Source: Pseudomonas sp. CC120222-01a
GTDB lineage: Bacteria > Pseudomonadota > Gammaproteobacteria > Pseudomonadales > Pseudomonadaceae
Direction of reading: 5' to 3'
Length of the DNA: 64,000 nt
NCBI RefSeq assembly: GCF_003097235.1
Contig: NZ_QEQQ01000001.1
Span: 521,107-585,106, forward strand
In this document: piece by piece, positions 21,374 to 31,665 of the stretch
Layout of the letters: each line of letters starts with the position of its first letter
Numbering within the stretch: position 1 is the stretch's first letter
Program-made: the position numbers and the translations under genes
The notes under the pieces: model-generated
What the model was told of the DNA's origin: nothing
The model's database searches: none
The model's input: the letters and a program-made list of their open reading frames with translations, nothing else

Positions 21374-21560
21374 GAAACAATCCTCTTGAGTATTAACGCG
21401 CGGCACTTTACCAGTTTCCACGCTCCAAAGGCGCTTTTCCGTCGAACGTGGCGCATGAACGCTGCGCTTGGGGCATAATGCGCTCTATATTTCATCCTGG
21501 GGTGATCATCTCTTACAGCCCCATTGTCTTTTTCCCTCGTCCGCAGGGTATTTAATCCAT

Positions 21561-23024
21561 ATGATCAAAAAGCTCCGCCCCCTCGTTCTCGCCGGCCTGC
21601 TGCTGCCGCTTGCATTGCCCAGCCAGGCTGCCGCCGTCAATACCTCGCTGCCGCCGAAAGTCCAACAGGCGCTCAAGGCCAACAAGCTTCAGGACAGTGC
21701 ACTGTCGCTGGTCATGCTGCCGCTGAACGGCCCAGGTTCAGCCACCGTGTTCAACGCCGATGTATCGGTCAACCCGGCCTCGACCATGAAGCTGGTCACC
21801 ACTTACGCCGCCCTCGAACTGCTCGGCCCCACCTTCCAGTGGAAAACCGAGTTCTACACCGACGGCACCCTGAGCAACGGCGTGCTCAATGGCAACCTGT
21901 ACCTCAAGGGCGGCGGCGACCCCAAGCTGAACATGGAAAAACTCTGGTTGCTGATGCGTGACCTGCGCGCCAATGGCGTACGCACCGTTACCGGCGACCT
22001 GGTGCTGGACCGCAGCCACTTCGTGCAGCCCAACCTGCCGCAGTTCGACGATGACGGCGGCGACGTCAACAAGCCGTTCCTGGTCAAGCCAGACTCGCTG
22101 ATGATCAATCTCAAGGCCCTGCGCTTCGTTACCCGCAACGACGGCGGCAAGGTCACCGTCGCGGTCGAGCCACCAATCGCCAGCATCCGCATCGACAACC
22201 AGGTCAAGGCCGTGGCCTCTAAGCAGTGCACCGGCGACGTACGCTACAACCCGGTGCCGCAACCCGACGGCATCAGCGTGACTGTCACCGGCCAGTTGGG
22301 CGATGGCTGCAACTCGCAGACCTACCTGTCGCTGCTTGACCACCCGACCTACGCTGCCGGCGCCGTACGGGCCATCTGGAACGAGCTGGGTGGCAGCATC
22401 CAGGGTCGGGACCGCATCGAGAACGTGCCGAAAAGCGCTCGCCTACTGGCCCGGGCCTTCTCGCCCGACCTGGTGGAAGTGATCCGCGACATCAACAAGT
22501 ACAGCAACAACACCATGGCCCAGCAGCTGTTCCTGAGCATTGGTGCACAGTTCCGCACCGACGCCGACGGCGACGACGCCCGGGCCGCGCAGCGCGTGGT
22601 GCGCCAGTGGCTGGCCAAGAAAGGCATCACCGCGCCGCACCTGGTGATGGAGAACGGTTCCGGTCTGTCGCGTGCCGAGCGGGTCAGCACCCGCGAGATG
22701 GCGGCACTGCTGCAAGCGGCGTGGAACAGCCCGTACGCCGCCGAGTTCATGAGCTCGATGCCACTGGTGGGAATGGATGGCACCATGCGCAAACGCCTGA
22801 AGCGCACCGCCATGGCCGGCGAAGGGCACATCAAGACCGGCACCCTCAACACCGTACGGGCGATCGCCGGCTTCAGCCGCGACAGCAACGGCAATACCTG
22901 GGCGGTGGCGGCGATCCTCAATGATCCGAAGCCCTGGGGTGCCTCGCAGGTGCTCGACCAGGTGCTACTGGACCTGTATCGCCAGCCGAAGCTGAACAAC
23001 AGCACAACTGCAGCCGCTCAATGA
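21561..23024 (+). CDS. dacB: D-alanyl-D-alanine carboxypeptidase/endopeptidase (PBP4)
   Basis: A 487-residue class C low-molecular-weight penicillin-binding protein (peptidase S13). It has an N-terminal signal peptide (MIKKLRPLVLAGLLLPLA...SQAAA), so it acts in the periplasm trimming peptidoglycan peptides and cross-links. The three active-site motifs are visible: SxxK as Ser74-Thr-Met-Lys77, SxN as Ser-Asn-Asn (about 315) and KTG (about 425). Length agrees with E. coli DacB (477). Start at 21561 is the only ATG giving a clean signal peptide. Confidence 0.94.
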   Translation: MIKKLRPLVLAGLLLPLALPSQAAAVNTSLPPKVQQALKANKLQDSALSLVMLPLNGPGSATVFNADVSVNPASTMKLVTTYAALELLGPTFQWKTEFYTDGTLSNGVLNGNLYLKGGGDPKLNMEKLWLLMRDLRANGVRTVTGDLVLDRSHFVQPNLPQFDDDGGDVNKPFLVKPDSLMINLKALRFVTRNDGGKVTVAVEPPIASIRIDNQVKAVASKQCTGDVRYNPVPQPDGISVTVTGQLGDGCNSQTYLSLLDHPTYAAGAVRAIWNELGGSIQGRDRIENVPKSARLLARAFSPDLVEVIRDINKYSNNTMAQQLFLSIGAQFRTDADGDDARAAQRVVRQWLAKKGITAPHLVMENGSGLSRAERVSTREMAALLQAAWNSPYAAEFMSSMPLVGMDGTMRKRLKRTAMAGEGHIKTGTLNTVRAIAGFSRDSNGNTWAVAAILNDPKPWGASQVLDQVLLDLYRQPKLNNSTTAAAQ

Positions 23025-23041
23025 TGCTTCGATAACCTGTT

Positions 23042-23122
23042 CCGGCCTCTTCGCGGGGCAAGCCCGCTCCTACAAGACTGTGGTAAACCTGTAGGAGCGG
23101 GCTTGTCCCGCGAAGAGGCCGG
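23042..23122. repeat. Inverted REP pair
   Basis: Two 33-base REP units (23042-23074 and 23090-23122) with one mismatch between arms and a 15-base centre, between convergent dacB and the diguanylate cyclase gene. Strong hairpin potential; likely marks the end of both transcripts. Confidence 0.85.
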
Positions 23123-23130
23123 GGCAGGCA

Positions 23131-25524
23131 TCAGGCCAGTTCTGACTCTACCCGGTCCCGGCCGGCCTGCTTGGCCGCATACAGCCCGGCATCCGCCCGC
23201 AGCAGCAAGGCATCCGCCCCCTCCCCCTGCCGCCACCCGGCCACGCCAAAGCTCGCAGTTACCTTGCCGACCCCTTCGACCGGCACGCTGCGTAAGCATT
23301 GCCACAATTCCATGGCCAGCATCCGCGCCTGCTCGGCATTACTGCCCGGGCACAGCACCATGAACTCCTCCCCACCCAGTCGGCAGAACACATCGGTGCG
23401 GCGCAAGCGCTGACCAATCCGCTGGCACAAACTGCGCAGCACATGGTCACCCACGGCGTGGCCGTATTGATCGTTGATCCGTTTGAAATGGTCGATGTCG
23501 AGCATGATTACCGCCAGGTCCAGCTCATCACGCTGGGCGCGGTCCAGTTCGACCTTCAGCCGTTCCTGGAAATAGCGGCGGTTATGAATACCGGTCAGCG
23601 CATCGGTCACCGACAGCGCCCGCAACTCTTCCTCCACCCCTTTGAGGTCCGAGATATCGGTCAGGTAGCCATGCCATAGCGTGCAGCCATTTTCGCCGAC
23701 CTCCGGCGTTGCCTCGCCGCGCACCCAACGCAACCCGGCACGCGGCAAGCGCACCCGGTACTCTTCACGCCATGGTGAAAGGTGTTCGGCGGAATAACGC
23801 ACCGAACGGCGCACCCGTTCCAGGTCATCAGGGTGAATGCGTTCGAATACCGCCGTGGCATCCTCGCGCAGCACCTGCAAGTCGACCTCGTAGATGTCGA
23901 ACAACCCTTGGCTGGCATAGGGGAAACATGAGTGGCCATCGGCATCCAGCTGGTATTGATAGATGCCGCCCGGCACTTCCGCGCTGAGTTTCTCCAGCAA
24001 GCGGTCACGCAGGGCCAAGGCCTCGTGCACGCGGCGCCGCTCGGTGACATCGATGCAGATCGCCAGGTAGCCGACCCAGAGCCCCTGCTCATCGAGCACG
24101 GCAGTCACCAGCATGTTGGCCAGCAAATGGCTGCCATCCTTGCGCACCAAGGTCCACTCGCCCGGTTCGCCGCCACTGTCCTGGATGGTCTCGGCGAACA
24201 TCGCCTGGCCTCCGGCGATATGCCGCCCATAGCGCAGGCTCAAGGCATGGGCACGCTGGCTGAGCTCTTCAGGCATCACCAGGTCTTCCAGCTGCAGGTG
24301 CCCAATGGCCTCGCTGGCCGAGTAGCCCAACATGCGTTCAGCACCGGCGTTGAAGGTGCTGACCTCGCCCTTGAGGCTGGTCGCGATGATGGCCACCTGA
24401 GTTGCGGCATCCAGTACGCTGCGCAACTGGTTGTGGGTCTCACGCAACGATTGCTCGCTGACCCGCAGCTGCGCCGTACGCTGCTCGACCAGGGTCAAGG
24501 CACGCTGGCGCTGGCTGAACAGGTTGTACAGCAGCGCGCTCAGCAGCAGGCTCAGCAAACCGCCGAGCAGCCCCACGGCCAACGCGGCGGCGGACTGGTT
24601 GGCCTGCATGAATGCCTGGCTCGGGCGAATGTCGAGCTGGAAGTGGTGGTCGGCCAGGTGCAGCAACTGCGTGCTGACCAAGGCCTGTGCCGCCACCGGG
24701 TTCTGCGAATCGAACAACACTTCATGGCCATTGCGCCCGCTCGGGTCGATGATGCGCACCACCAGGTTGTCATCCGCAGCGACCGGCAGGCCCTCAGTGA
24801 CCAACTGGCGCATGTTCAGCAAGGCCATGACATAACCCGCGGGGGGACCATCCGGCCGTGCATCGGAGAACACGGGTGCGACCATCAGCAACCCGCGGGC
24901 AAGCTCGGGGGCAATGTTGAGCATGTCCAGCGGCTCGGAAACCGCCATGCTGGCTGGCTGCAGTGCCCGCTCCAAGGTCTGCTCGCGGGCCGGCTGGCTG
25001 CGCAGGTCGAGGCCGTAGGGTTGTCCCTGCATGAGCTCGGCCTGGGTATAGAGCACCGGGTAGTAATAGGCACGCGGAGGCGAAGGGTGCCAGTTACCGG
25101 CGCCATCCACCTCGCGGATCAGGTAATCCTGCCCCAACCAGGCACTGGCCTGGCGCTCGAACTCGCGCCGCTGCCCAGCCTCGACCCGCGGTGCCCAGGA
25201 ATAGGCCTGGGTCCGCTGCAGCAGGGGCCGGGCGTAGCCATCGAACTCGCTCGGGGTGATTTCGTTGGAGTAGCTGAAGAAGCGCCGCAAGCCATCCAGG
25301 CGTTGCTCCTGGTCGTCGAAACGCTCGGCGATGCGGCTATGTCGCTCGCTGGCCAGCAGTTCGAAGCGCTGGCGCAACTGCTGCTTGTAGAACGCTTGCG
25401 CGGCCAGCGCCAAGCCGGCCGACAGCAGGACGCCAGCCACCAACGCGACCAGCGCCACCGCCCAGGCAGCCATCGCCTCGCTGCACAGGCCCAGCACCTT
25501 CGCACGCACGCCCCACTTCGACAT
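23131..25524 (-). CDS. CHASE-PAS-PAS-GGDEF diguanylate cyclase
   Basis: A 797-residue inner-membrane c-di-GMP synthase. Order: N-terminal membrane helix (about 18-42), periplasmic CHASE sensor domain (about 60-250), second membrane helix (about 300-325), coiled-coil, two PAS/PAC domains (about 360-490 and 500-625) and a GGDEF domain (about 630-795). The active-site motif is GGEEF (about 715). An RxxD inhibitory site (Arg-Arg-Thr-Asp) lies five residues before it, so product feedback is expected. No EAL domain is present. It lies 94 bases downstream of rlmKL on the same strand. Confidence 0.9.
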   Translation of the reverse strand: MSKWGVRAKVLGLCSEAMAAWAVALVALVAGVLLSAGLALAAQAFYKQQLRQRFELLASERHSRIAERFDDQEQRLDGLRRFFSYSNEITPSEFDGYARPLLQRTQAYSWAPRVEAGQRREFERQASAWLGQDYLIREVDGAGNWHPSPPRAYYYPVLYTQAELMQGQPYGLDLRSQPAREQTLERALQPASMAVSEPLDMLNIAPELARGLLMVAPVFSDARPDGPPAGYVMALLNMRQLVTEGLPVAADDNLVVRIIDPSGRNGHEVLFDSQNPVAAQALVSTQLLHLADHHFQLDIRPSQAFMQANQSAAALAVGLLGGLLSLLLSALLYNLFSQRQRALTLVEQRTAQLRVSEQSLRETHNQLRSVLDAATQVAIIATSLKGEVSTFNAGAERMLGYSASEAIGHLQLEDLVMPEELSQRAHALSLRYGRHIAGGQAMFAETIQDSGGEPGEWTLVRKDGSHLLANMLVTAVLDEQGLWVGYLAICIDVTERRRVHEALALRDRLLEKLSAEVPGGIYQYQLDADGHSCFPYASQGLFDIYEVDLQVLREDATAVFERIHPDDLERVRRSVRYSAEHLSPWREEYRVRLPRAGLRWVRGEATPEVGENGCTLWHGYLTDISDLKGVEEELRALSVTDALTGIHNRRYFQERLKVELDRAQRDELDLAVIMLDIDHFKRINDQYGHAVGDHVLRSLCQRIGQRLRRTDVFCRLGGEEFMVLCPGSNAEQARMLAMELWQCLRSVPVEGVGKVTASFGVAGWRQGEGADALLLRADAGLYAAKQAGRDRVESELA

Positions 25525-25618
25525 AGATCGATCTCATCACGTCAGCGTCCTGCGAATTCTCTGGCCCTGTGCTGAGTTATAGCTATTGGCCATTAGGCAC
25601 GCAATGCGCCTCGTCGAA

Positions 25619-27811
25619 TTAACGCAATTGCAGGCGCCAGGCGCGGTGAATGCGGTTGTTGCGGGCGAAGTCCGGGTCCAGGGTCTGGGCGCTGATTTCC
25701 TCCACCGCATAGCGCGTGCTCACATGCTCATCGAGCTGGAACTTGCGGAAGTTGTTGGAGAAATACAGCACGCCACCCGGTGCCAGGCGAGCCATGGCCA
25801 GGTCGAGCAGTTGCACATGGTCGCGCTGGACGTCGAATACCCCTTCCATGCGTTTGGAGTTGGAGAAGGTCGGCGGGTCGATGAAGATCAGGTCGTAACT
25901 GTCGCGATTGGCTTCCAGCCAGGCCATGACATCGCCCTGCTCCAGGCGGTTACGCTCGGAGAAGCCGTTCAACGAAAGGTTGCGCCGCGCCCAGTCCAGG
26001 TAGGTTTTCGACAGGTCGACGCTGGTGGTGCTGCGTGCACCGCCTTTGGCCGCGTGCACGGTGGCCGTGGCGGTGTAGCAGAACAGGTTGAGGAAGCGCT
26101 TGCCGTTGGCCTCACGCTGGATGCGCATGCGCATCGGGCGGTGGTCGAGGAACAAACCGGTGTCGAGGTAGTCGGTGAGGTTGACCAGCAGCTTGACGCC
26201 GCCTTCGTTCACTTCCTGGAAGCGACCTTCGGTGGCCTGGCGCTCGTACTGGCGAGTACCGCTCTGGCGCTCGCGACGCTTGAGCACCACACGCTGCGGG
26301 TCGATGTTCAGGGCCTGGGGGATCGCCGCCAGGGCATCGAGCAGGCGTGCCTGGGCCTTGTCCGGGTCGATCGAGCGCGGGGCTGCGTATTCCTGCACAT
26401 GTACCCAGTCCTGGTAGAGGTCAACTGCCAAGGCATACTCCGGCATGTCGGCATCGTACAAGCGGTAGCAGTCAACTTGCTCACGGCGGGCCCACTTGCC
26501 AAGCTGCTTGAGGTTCTTCTGCAGGCGGTTGGCGAACATCTGCGCGCCTTCCGACAGGCGTGCCGGCTCGCTGGCAACCGCCGCTGGGCGGCGGACCTCG
26601 CCATTGTCGGCCTGGGCCTCGCGGCGCTCGCCGGTGACGAACTGGTCAGGCTGGACCTTGAACAGCAACAGCTTGCACGGCAACGCGCCGTTCCAGAAGG
26701 CATATTGCTTGTGGCTGCGGATGCCCATGCGCTTGCCCAACTCCGGTGCGCCGGTGAACACCGCCGCTTCCCAGCCCATGCAGGCCTGGCGCAGGCGCTC
26801 GCCAAAGTTCTGGTAGAGGTACAACAGGCTGGCCTCGTCACCCAGGCGCTCGCCGTATGGCGGGTTGCTGATGACCAGGCCTTTCTGGTTCTGGTCCGGG
26901 CGTGGCTCGAAGGTGCTGACTTCACCTTGATAGATCTTCACCCAGTCGCCCAGGCCGGCACGCTCGACGTTATTGCGCCCCGGCTGGATCAGCCGTGGGT
27001 CGGCTTCGTAGCCGCGAATCCACAGTGGCGGCTTGGCCAGGCCCGCTTGCGCGCGGGCCAGGCCCTCTTCGTGAACCTTGCGCCAGGTGGCCGGCACATG
27101 GCCGAGCCAGGCACTGAAGCCCCAGCGTTCACGCTTGAGGTTGGGCGCAATATCGGCGGCGATCATCGCCGCCTCCACCAGGAAGGTACCGACACCGCAC
27201 ATCGGGTCGGCCAGGGCGCCACCTTCGGCAGCAATGCGCGGCCAGCCGGCGCGGATCAGCACCGCAGCCGCGAGGTTTTCCTTCAGCGGCGCAGCGCCTT
27301 GCTGCAGGCGATAACCGCGCTGGTGCAGGCTATGGCCGGACAGGTCGAGCGAGAGGATCGCCTCGCCACGGTCCAGGCGCAGGTGCACGCGCACATCCGG
27401 GTCGACCTTTTCCACCGACGGGCGCAGGCCCTCACGGTTGCGCAGCTTGTCGACGATCGCGTCCTTGACCTTGAGCGCACCGAAATGGGTGTTGTCGATG
27501 CCCGAGCCATGGCCGCTGAATTCCACTGCCAGGGTACCGTCGGCAGCCAGGTGGTCAGCCCAGTCGACGGCGTGCACGCCATCGTAGAGGTCGTCGGCGT
27601 TCTTCATCGAGAAGCGCTTGAGCACCAGCAACACGCGGTTGGCCAGGCGCGACCAGAGGCACAGGCGGTAGGCGGTTTCCATGTCGGCGGCGCCGCGAAT
27701 GGCCGAGGTGTGCTCACGCACATCATCGAGGCCGAGGCCTCGGGCCTCTTCGGCAAGCAGGCCTTCCAGGCCTTTGGGGCAGGTGAGATAGAGTTCGAAA
27801 CGGTCCGACAT
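25619..27811 (-). CDS. rlmL: Bifunctional 23S rRNA methyltransferase RlmKL
   Basis: A 730-residue fusion protein. The N-terminal half has a THUMP domain (about 45-155) and an m2G methyltransferase (RlmL, G2445) with the NPPY catalytic motif in ISNPPYGERLG (about 314). The C-terminal half is an m7G methyltransferase (RlmK, G2069) with IFIDPPTFSNSKRM (about 643). Length matches E. coli RlmKL (702) with a short linker extension containing Ala/Arg-rich sequence around 400. Start at ATG 27811 (MSDRFELYLTCPKGLE) gives the family N-terminus. Confidence 0.95.
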   Translation of the reverse strand: MSDRFELYLTCPKGLEGLLAEEARGLGLDDVREHTSAIRGAADMETAYRLCLWSRLANRVLLVLKRFSMKNADDLYDGVHAVDWADHLAADGTLAVEFSGHGSGIDNTHFGALKVKDAIVDKLRNREGLRPSVEKVDPDVRVHLRLDRGEAILSLDLSGHSLHQRGYRLQQGAAPLKENLAAAVLIRAGWPRIAAEGGALADPMCGVGTFLVEAAMIAADIAPNLKRERWGFSAWLGHVPATWRKVHEEGLARAQAGLAKPPLWIRGYEADPRLIQPGRNNVERAGLGDWVKIYQGEVSTFEPRPDQNQKGLVISNPPYGERLGDEASLLYLYQNFGERLRQACMGWEAAVFTGAPELGKRMGIRSHKQYAFWNGALPCKLLLFKVQPDQFVTGERREAQADNGEVRRPAAVASEPARLSEGAQMFANRLQKNLKQLGKWARREQVDCYRLYDADMPEYALAVDLYQDWVHVQEYAAPRSIDPDKAQARLLDALAAIPQALNIDPQRVVLKRRERQSGTRQYERQATEGRFQEVNEGGVKLLVNLTDYLDTGLFLDHRPMRMRIQREANGKRFLNLFCYTATATVHAAKGGARSTTSVDLSKTYLDWARRNLSLNGFSERNRLEQGDVMAWLEANRDSYDLIFIDPPTFSNSKRMEGVFDVQRDHVQLLDLAMARLAPGGVLYFSNNFRKFQLDEHVSTRYAVEEISAQTLDPDFARNNRIHRAWRLQLR

Positions 27812-28374
27812 GAGTATTCCAGCGCCTTGGGCTATGTAAGTGACGAGGCGACGCATCGCCTTGCCGATGTTTGCCCGAACGCCCTTCCAGCAAGCGTCCG
27901 AGTGGCCTTCCCCGCTGCATCAGCGCAGCTGGGGGGCCGGGCCGCCTGATCGATCCGCTGCTCGCCAGGGGGCAAAAACAGCTTAGATCATCAGGCAGTA
28001 CCAATAATTTCCGTCGACGTCGGGGTACGTGTGACCCTTCGTCGCATTACCAAATATTTCTGTCATCCCGGCGCAACGCTGGCGAAATGACGTCAAGGTT
28101 CGGCAAACCCCGATCATAGCGGGCTCAACGTCAAACAAGGTTGAGTCGCATTTATTTACTTATCCCCTCACCCTTGGAAAGGTTACGTGCTTATGACAAA
28201 TCGATCATTCACACGGTGACCTGCATTCGATAGAACTGGTCTCAGGCCGCTTCGCAACGAGGCGGCACCTTCAGCTCGCCACGCCGGCAGCGAGCGCAAA
28301 ACCGGCAGAAAGACTCTGCCCGGCCTCGGAGAGGCCGACGGGACATTACAGTCAACAAGTGAGGGCAACACCCT
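27812..28374. other. Divergent intergenic region between rlmKL and rmf
   Basis: 563 bases without a supported gene. It is AT-richer than the flanks around 27990-28180, suggesting promoters there for rmf. Near rmf a GC hairpin CGGCCTC GGA GAGGCCG (28321-28337) sits 37 bases upstream of the start codon, within the likely 5' untranslated region. Short ORFs on both strands (27871-28119 +, 28183-28371 -) have no ribosome-binding sites or family resemblance and are not called. Confidence 0.5.
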
Positions 28375-28590
28375 ATGAGAAGACTTAAGCGTGATCCGTT
28401 GGAAAGAGCATATTCACGTGGCTACCAATACGGGGTCACCGGCAAATCCCGCGAACTTTGCCCCTTTACTCTTCCTTCAGTTCGCCAAGCCTGGATCAAC
28501 GGCTGGCGCGAAGGTCGCGGCGATAACTGGGACGGAATGACTGGCACCGCTGGCATCCATAGACTCAACGAAAATCACGCCGTTGGCTGA
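28375..28590 (+). CDS. rmf: Ribosome modulation factor
   Basis: A 71-residue basic protein (MRRLKRDPLERAYSRGYQYG...) matching Rmf, which dimerises 70S ribosomes into inactive 100S particles in stationary phase by binding near the anti-Shine-Dalgarno region of 16S rRNA. The conserved RAxxRGYxxGxxGKSRExCP and WxxGWREGR segments are visible. GAGGG precedes the ATG. The long upstream region and the strong terminator directly after suggest a monocistronic, growth-phase-controlled transcript. Confidence 0.96.
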   Translation: MRRLKRDPLERAYSRGYQYGVTGKSRELCPFTLPSVRQAWINGWREGRGDNWDGMTGTAGIHRLNENHAVG

Positions 28591-28649
28591 ACGAGGACAC
28601 TGAATTCGAGTTACCATGCGCGCCCTATCCGGGCGGCGGGCTTCGGCCC

Positions 28650-28676
28650 AGGGGCCCCTTGAAGGGGCCCTTTTTT
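28650..28676 (+). terminator. Rho-independent terminator of rmf
   Basis: GGGCCCC (28652-28658), loop TTGAA, GGGGCCC (28664-28670), then six T residues. It follows rmf and precedes the convergent pyrD stop. Confidence 0.92.
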
Positions 28677-28686
28677 ATGCCCGCCT

Positions 28687-29712
28687 TCAGGCCTTGGGCA
28701 TTGCCGCGATCGCATCCACCGCTTCACGGATCAGCGCTGGGCCTTTATAGATGAAGCCCGAGTAAATCTGCACCAGGCTCGCACCCGCAGCGATCTTCTC
28801 TGCCGCATGGCGGCCTTCGGTAATGCCACCGGCGGCGATGATCGGCAGCTTGCCACCCAGCTCGCCCGCCAGCACCTTCACAATGTGCGTGCTCTTCTCC
28901 AGCACGGGCGCGCCCGACAGACCGCCGGCCTCGCCACCATGCTCCAGCCCTTCGACACCTTCGCGACCCAGGGTGGTGTTGGTGGCAATCACCGCATCCA
29001 TCCCAGACTCCATCAGCGCGCTGGCGACCAGTGCGGTTTCCTCGTCGCTCATGTCTGGAGCGATCTTGATCGCCAGCGGCACGCGCTTGCCATGCTCGGC
29101 CGCCAGTTGCTCACGGCGCTCGGCCAGGGCATCGAGCAGCTGCTTGAGCGAGTCGCCGAACTGCAGGCTGCGCAGGCCCGGGGTGTTCGGCGAGCTGACG
29201 TTGACGGTGATATAGCTGGCTTCGGTATAGACCTTGTTCAGGCAGATCAGGTAGTCGTCGACCGCCCGCTCGACCGGGGTATCGAAGTTCTTGCCGATGT
29301 TGATGCCCAACACGCCGTCATAACGCGAAGCCCGCACCCGCTCGAGCAGGTGATCGACGCCCAGGTTGTTGAAGCCCATGCGGTTGATGATTGCCGTCGC
29401 CTGCGGCAGGCGGAACAACCGTGGCTTGGGGTTGCCCGGCTGCGGACGCGGGGTCACGGTGCCGATCTCGACGAAGCCGAAGCCCAGCTGGGCAAAGCCG
29501 TCGATGGCCGCGCCGTTCTTGTCCAGGCCCGCCGCCAGCCCCACCGGGTTGGCGAAGTTCAAGCCCATCACGGTCACCGGCAACGCGGCCGGCTGCTTGC
29601 ACAGCACGCCGTTGAGCCCAAGCCGGCCACCGGCGCCGATCAGGTCCAGGGACAGGTCATGGGAGGTTTCCGGGGAAAGCTTGAACAGCAGCTGGCGGGC
29701 CAGGGTATACAT
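28687..29712 (-). CDS. pyrD: Dihydroorotate dehydrogenase (quinone)
   Basis: Class 2 DHODH, 341 residues, an FMN enzyme at the inner face of the inner membrane oxidising dihydroorotate to orotate with quinone as acceptor in pyrimidine synthesis. The N-terminal amphipathic helices ([24 protein letters not shown]) are the quinone-binding extension of class 2. The catalytic serine context is [13 protein letters not shown] (about 170), and the FMN phosphate loop IAAGGI is visible near 292. I placed the start at ATG 29712 where the family N-terminus begins; the 64-residue upstream extension is not coding-like. Confidence 0.95.
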   Translation of the reverse strand: MYTLARQLLFKLSPETSHDLSLDLIGAGGRLGLNGVLCKQPAALPVTVMGLNFANPVGLAAGLDKNGAAIDGFAQLGFGFVEIGTVTPRPQPGNPKPRLFRLPQATAIINRMGFNNLGVDHLLERVRASRYDGVLGINIGKNFDTPVERAVDDYLICLNKVYTEASYITVNVSSPNTPGLRSLQFGDSLKQLLDALAERREQLAAEHGKRVPLAIKIAPDMSDEETALVASALMESGMDAVIATNTTLGREGVEGLEHGGEAGGLSGAPVLEKSTHIVKVLAGELGGKLPIIAAGGITEGRHAAEKIAAGASLVQIYSGFIYKGPALIREAVDAIAAMPKA

Positions 29713-29839
29713 GGGCGGGCAAGGCTCGGGGTGAGTGAGGCAGCGATTATAGCCAGCGCGCGCCCGGCATGACAGGGGCTTGGCACATGGGTTGCTACTT
29801 CCCCTGCCAACAGCCTCTTCAGTACAGGCGAGAACCTTC

Positions 29840-31042
29840 GTGAATACAGCACCTCTGGCCTGGGTAACCGGCAGCGACGCGCCGGAAAAACCCAGCCTCA
29901 ACATCGGCTACATGGCCCTGACCGATTGCGCCTCGGTGGTGGTCGCCGCCACCCAGGGCTTCGCCCAGCAGCACGGCCTGACCCTGAATCTCAAACGCCA
30001 GGGCTCCTGGGCCGGCCTGCGCGACAAGCTGGCCAGCGGCGAACTGGATGCCGCCCATTGCCTGTACGGCCTGGTCTACGCCGTGCATCTGGGCATCGGC
30101 GGTGTGCCGGCCAGCGACATGGCAGTGCTCATGGGGCTGAACCAGAATGCCCAGGCCATCAACCTGTCGCCGGCCCTGCAGCGCAAGGGCGTGACCAGCC
30201 CTGAGGCACTGGCGCAACAGGTGCACCAGCATGGCGCACGGCTGACCTTCGCCCAGACCTTCCCCACCGGCACCCACGCCATGTGGCTGTATTACTGGCT
30301 GGCCAGCCAGGGCATCCACCCGCTGCACGACGTCACCAGCGTGGTAGTGCCTCCGGCCCAGATGGCGGCGCATATCCAGGCCGGGCGCATCGACGGCTTC
30401 TGCGTCGGCGAGCCTTGGGCCGCCGCCGCCGTCAGCCAGGGCCAGGGCTTCACCCTGGCCACCAGCCAATCGATCTGGCCCGATCACCCGGAGAAGGTAC
30501 TGGCCAGCACCCGCACCTTCGTCGAGCACTACCCCAACAGCGCACGCGCACTGATCAAGGCGATACTCGCTGCCAGCCAGTTCATCGAACAGAGCCCGCA
30601 GAACCTGCGCAGCACCGCGCAACTGCTCAGCGGCAGCGCCTACCTCGACACACCGCTCGAGAACGTCGAGCCGCGCCTGCTGGGTAACTATCAGGACGGC
30701 CTGGGCAACGCCTGGCACGACCGCCACGCCCTGCGCCTGTTCGACCAAGGCCGCGCCAACCTGCCTTACCTGTCGGACGGCATGTGGTTCATGACCCAAT
30801 TCCGCCGCTGGGGCCTGCTGCGCGACGACCCCGACTACCTCGGCGTGGCTCGCCAGGTGCAGCAATTGCAGCTGTACCGAGAGGCCGCTGAAGCTCTCGG
30901 CGTGCCCTGCCCTGCGTCGGCAATGCGCAGCAGCTTGCTGATCGACGGTACACGCTGGGACGGCAGCGATCCGTATGCCTACGCCCGCAGTTTCCGCCTG
31001 CACGCCTTGGGCGAAATGCCCGATGCCCGGATCGGTCTGTGA
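29840..31042 (+). CDS. nasS: Nitrate/nitrite sensor NasS (NrtA/CmpA-like, cytoplasmic)
   Basis: A 400-residue protein of the NrtA/CmpA solute-binding family ([22 protein letters not shown]...). There is no signal peptide or lipobox, so it stays in the cytoplasm, which distinguishes the regulator NasS from the transporter subunit. Known NasS proteins hold the antiterminator NasT inactive until nitrate or nitrite binds. The start is best placed at GTG 29840, preceded by AGGCGAG. It overlaps the region of nasT's start (stop at 31042, nasT begins at 31054), so the two are made together. Confidence 0.9.
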   Translation: MNTAPLAWVTGSDAPEKPSLNIGYMALTDCASVVVAATQGFAQQHGLTLNLKRQGSWAGLRDKLASGELDAAHCLYGLVYAVHLGIGGVPASDMAVLMGLNQNAQAINLSPALQRKGVTSPEALAQQVHQHGARLTFAQTFPTGTHAMWLYYWLASQGIHPLHDVTSVVVPPAQMAAHIQAGRIDGFCVGEPWAAAAVSQGQGFTLATSQSIWPDHPEKVLASTRTFVEHYPNSARALIKAILAASQFIEQSPQNLRSTAQLLSGSAYLDTPLENVEPRLLGNYQDGLGNAWHDRHALRLFDQGRANLPYLSDGMWFMTQFRRWGLLRDDPDYLGVARQVQQLQLYREAAEALGVPCPASAMRSSLLIDGTRWDGSDPYAYARSFRLHALGEMPDARIGL

Positions 31043-31053
31043 GGGCCATGGCC

Positions 31054-31629
31054 ATGCTGCGCATCTTGCTGATAGACGATACCCAGAAGAAGGTTGGCCG
31101 CCTCAAGGCCGCATTGCGTGAAGCGGGATTCGAAGTGATCGAGGCGCCAGACCTGACCATCGACCTGCCGGCCTGCGTCGAAACGGTGCGCCCGGACGTG
31201 GTGCTGATCGATACCGACTCACCCGACCGCGACGTGATGGAACAGGTGGTCCTGGTCAGTCGCGACCAGCCACGGCCAATTGTGCTGTTCACCGACGAGC
31301 ATGATCCGGCGGTGATGCGCCAGGCGATCCAGGCCGGGGTCAGCGCCTACATCGTCGAAGGCATCCATGCGGCGCGTCTGCAGCCCATTCTCGATGTAGC
31401 CATGGCGCGCTTCGAGAGCGACCAGGCGCTCAAGGCCCAGCTGTTGGCGCGCGATCAGCAACTGGCCGAGCGCAAGCGCATCGAGCAGGCCAAGGGGCTG
31501 CTGATGAAGATGAAGGACTGCAACGAGGAACAGGCCTACACCCTGATGCGCCGGCAAGCCATGAGCCGACAGCAGAAGCTCATTCAGGTGGCCGAGCAGA
31601 TCATTGCCATGCATGAAATGCTCGGCTGA
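31054..31629 (+). CDS. nasT: ANTAR-domain transcription antiterminator NasT
   Basis: A 191-residue protein with a receiver-like N-terminal domain (LRILLIDDTQKK..., pseudo-receiver region to about 120) and a C-terminal ANTAR RNA-binding domain (about 130-190; AERKRIEQAKGLLMKMKDCN). NasT binds paired hexaloop hairpins in leaders of nitrate-assimilation mRNAs and prevents termination when released by NasS. GAGG (31041-31044) selects the ATG at 31054. A matching hairpin and terminator follow immediately before the nitrate transporter gene. Confidence 0.93.
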   Translation: MLRILLIDDTQKKVGRLKAALREAGFEVIEAPDLTIDLPACVETVRPDVVLIDTDSPDRDVMEQVVLVSRDQPRPIVLFTDEHDPAVMRQAIQAGVSAYIVEGIHAARLQPILDVAMARFESDQALKAQLLARDQQLAERKRIEQAKGLLMKMKDCNEEQAYTLMRRQAMSRQQKLIQVAEQIIAMHEMLG

Positions 31630-31665
31630 TCGAGTTGGCCCAGCTCTTGCTGAAGATAGTTCACC

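Noticed and set aside
25586..27949. 787-residue plus-strand ORF opposite rlmKL
   Set aside because: Antisense shadow of a strongly conserved bifunctional methyltransferase.
27871..28371. Two short ORFs (27871-28119 + and 28183-28371 -) upstream of rmf
   Set aside because: No ribosome-binding sites, no recognisable protein features, and they lie in the rmf promoter and leader region.
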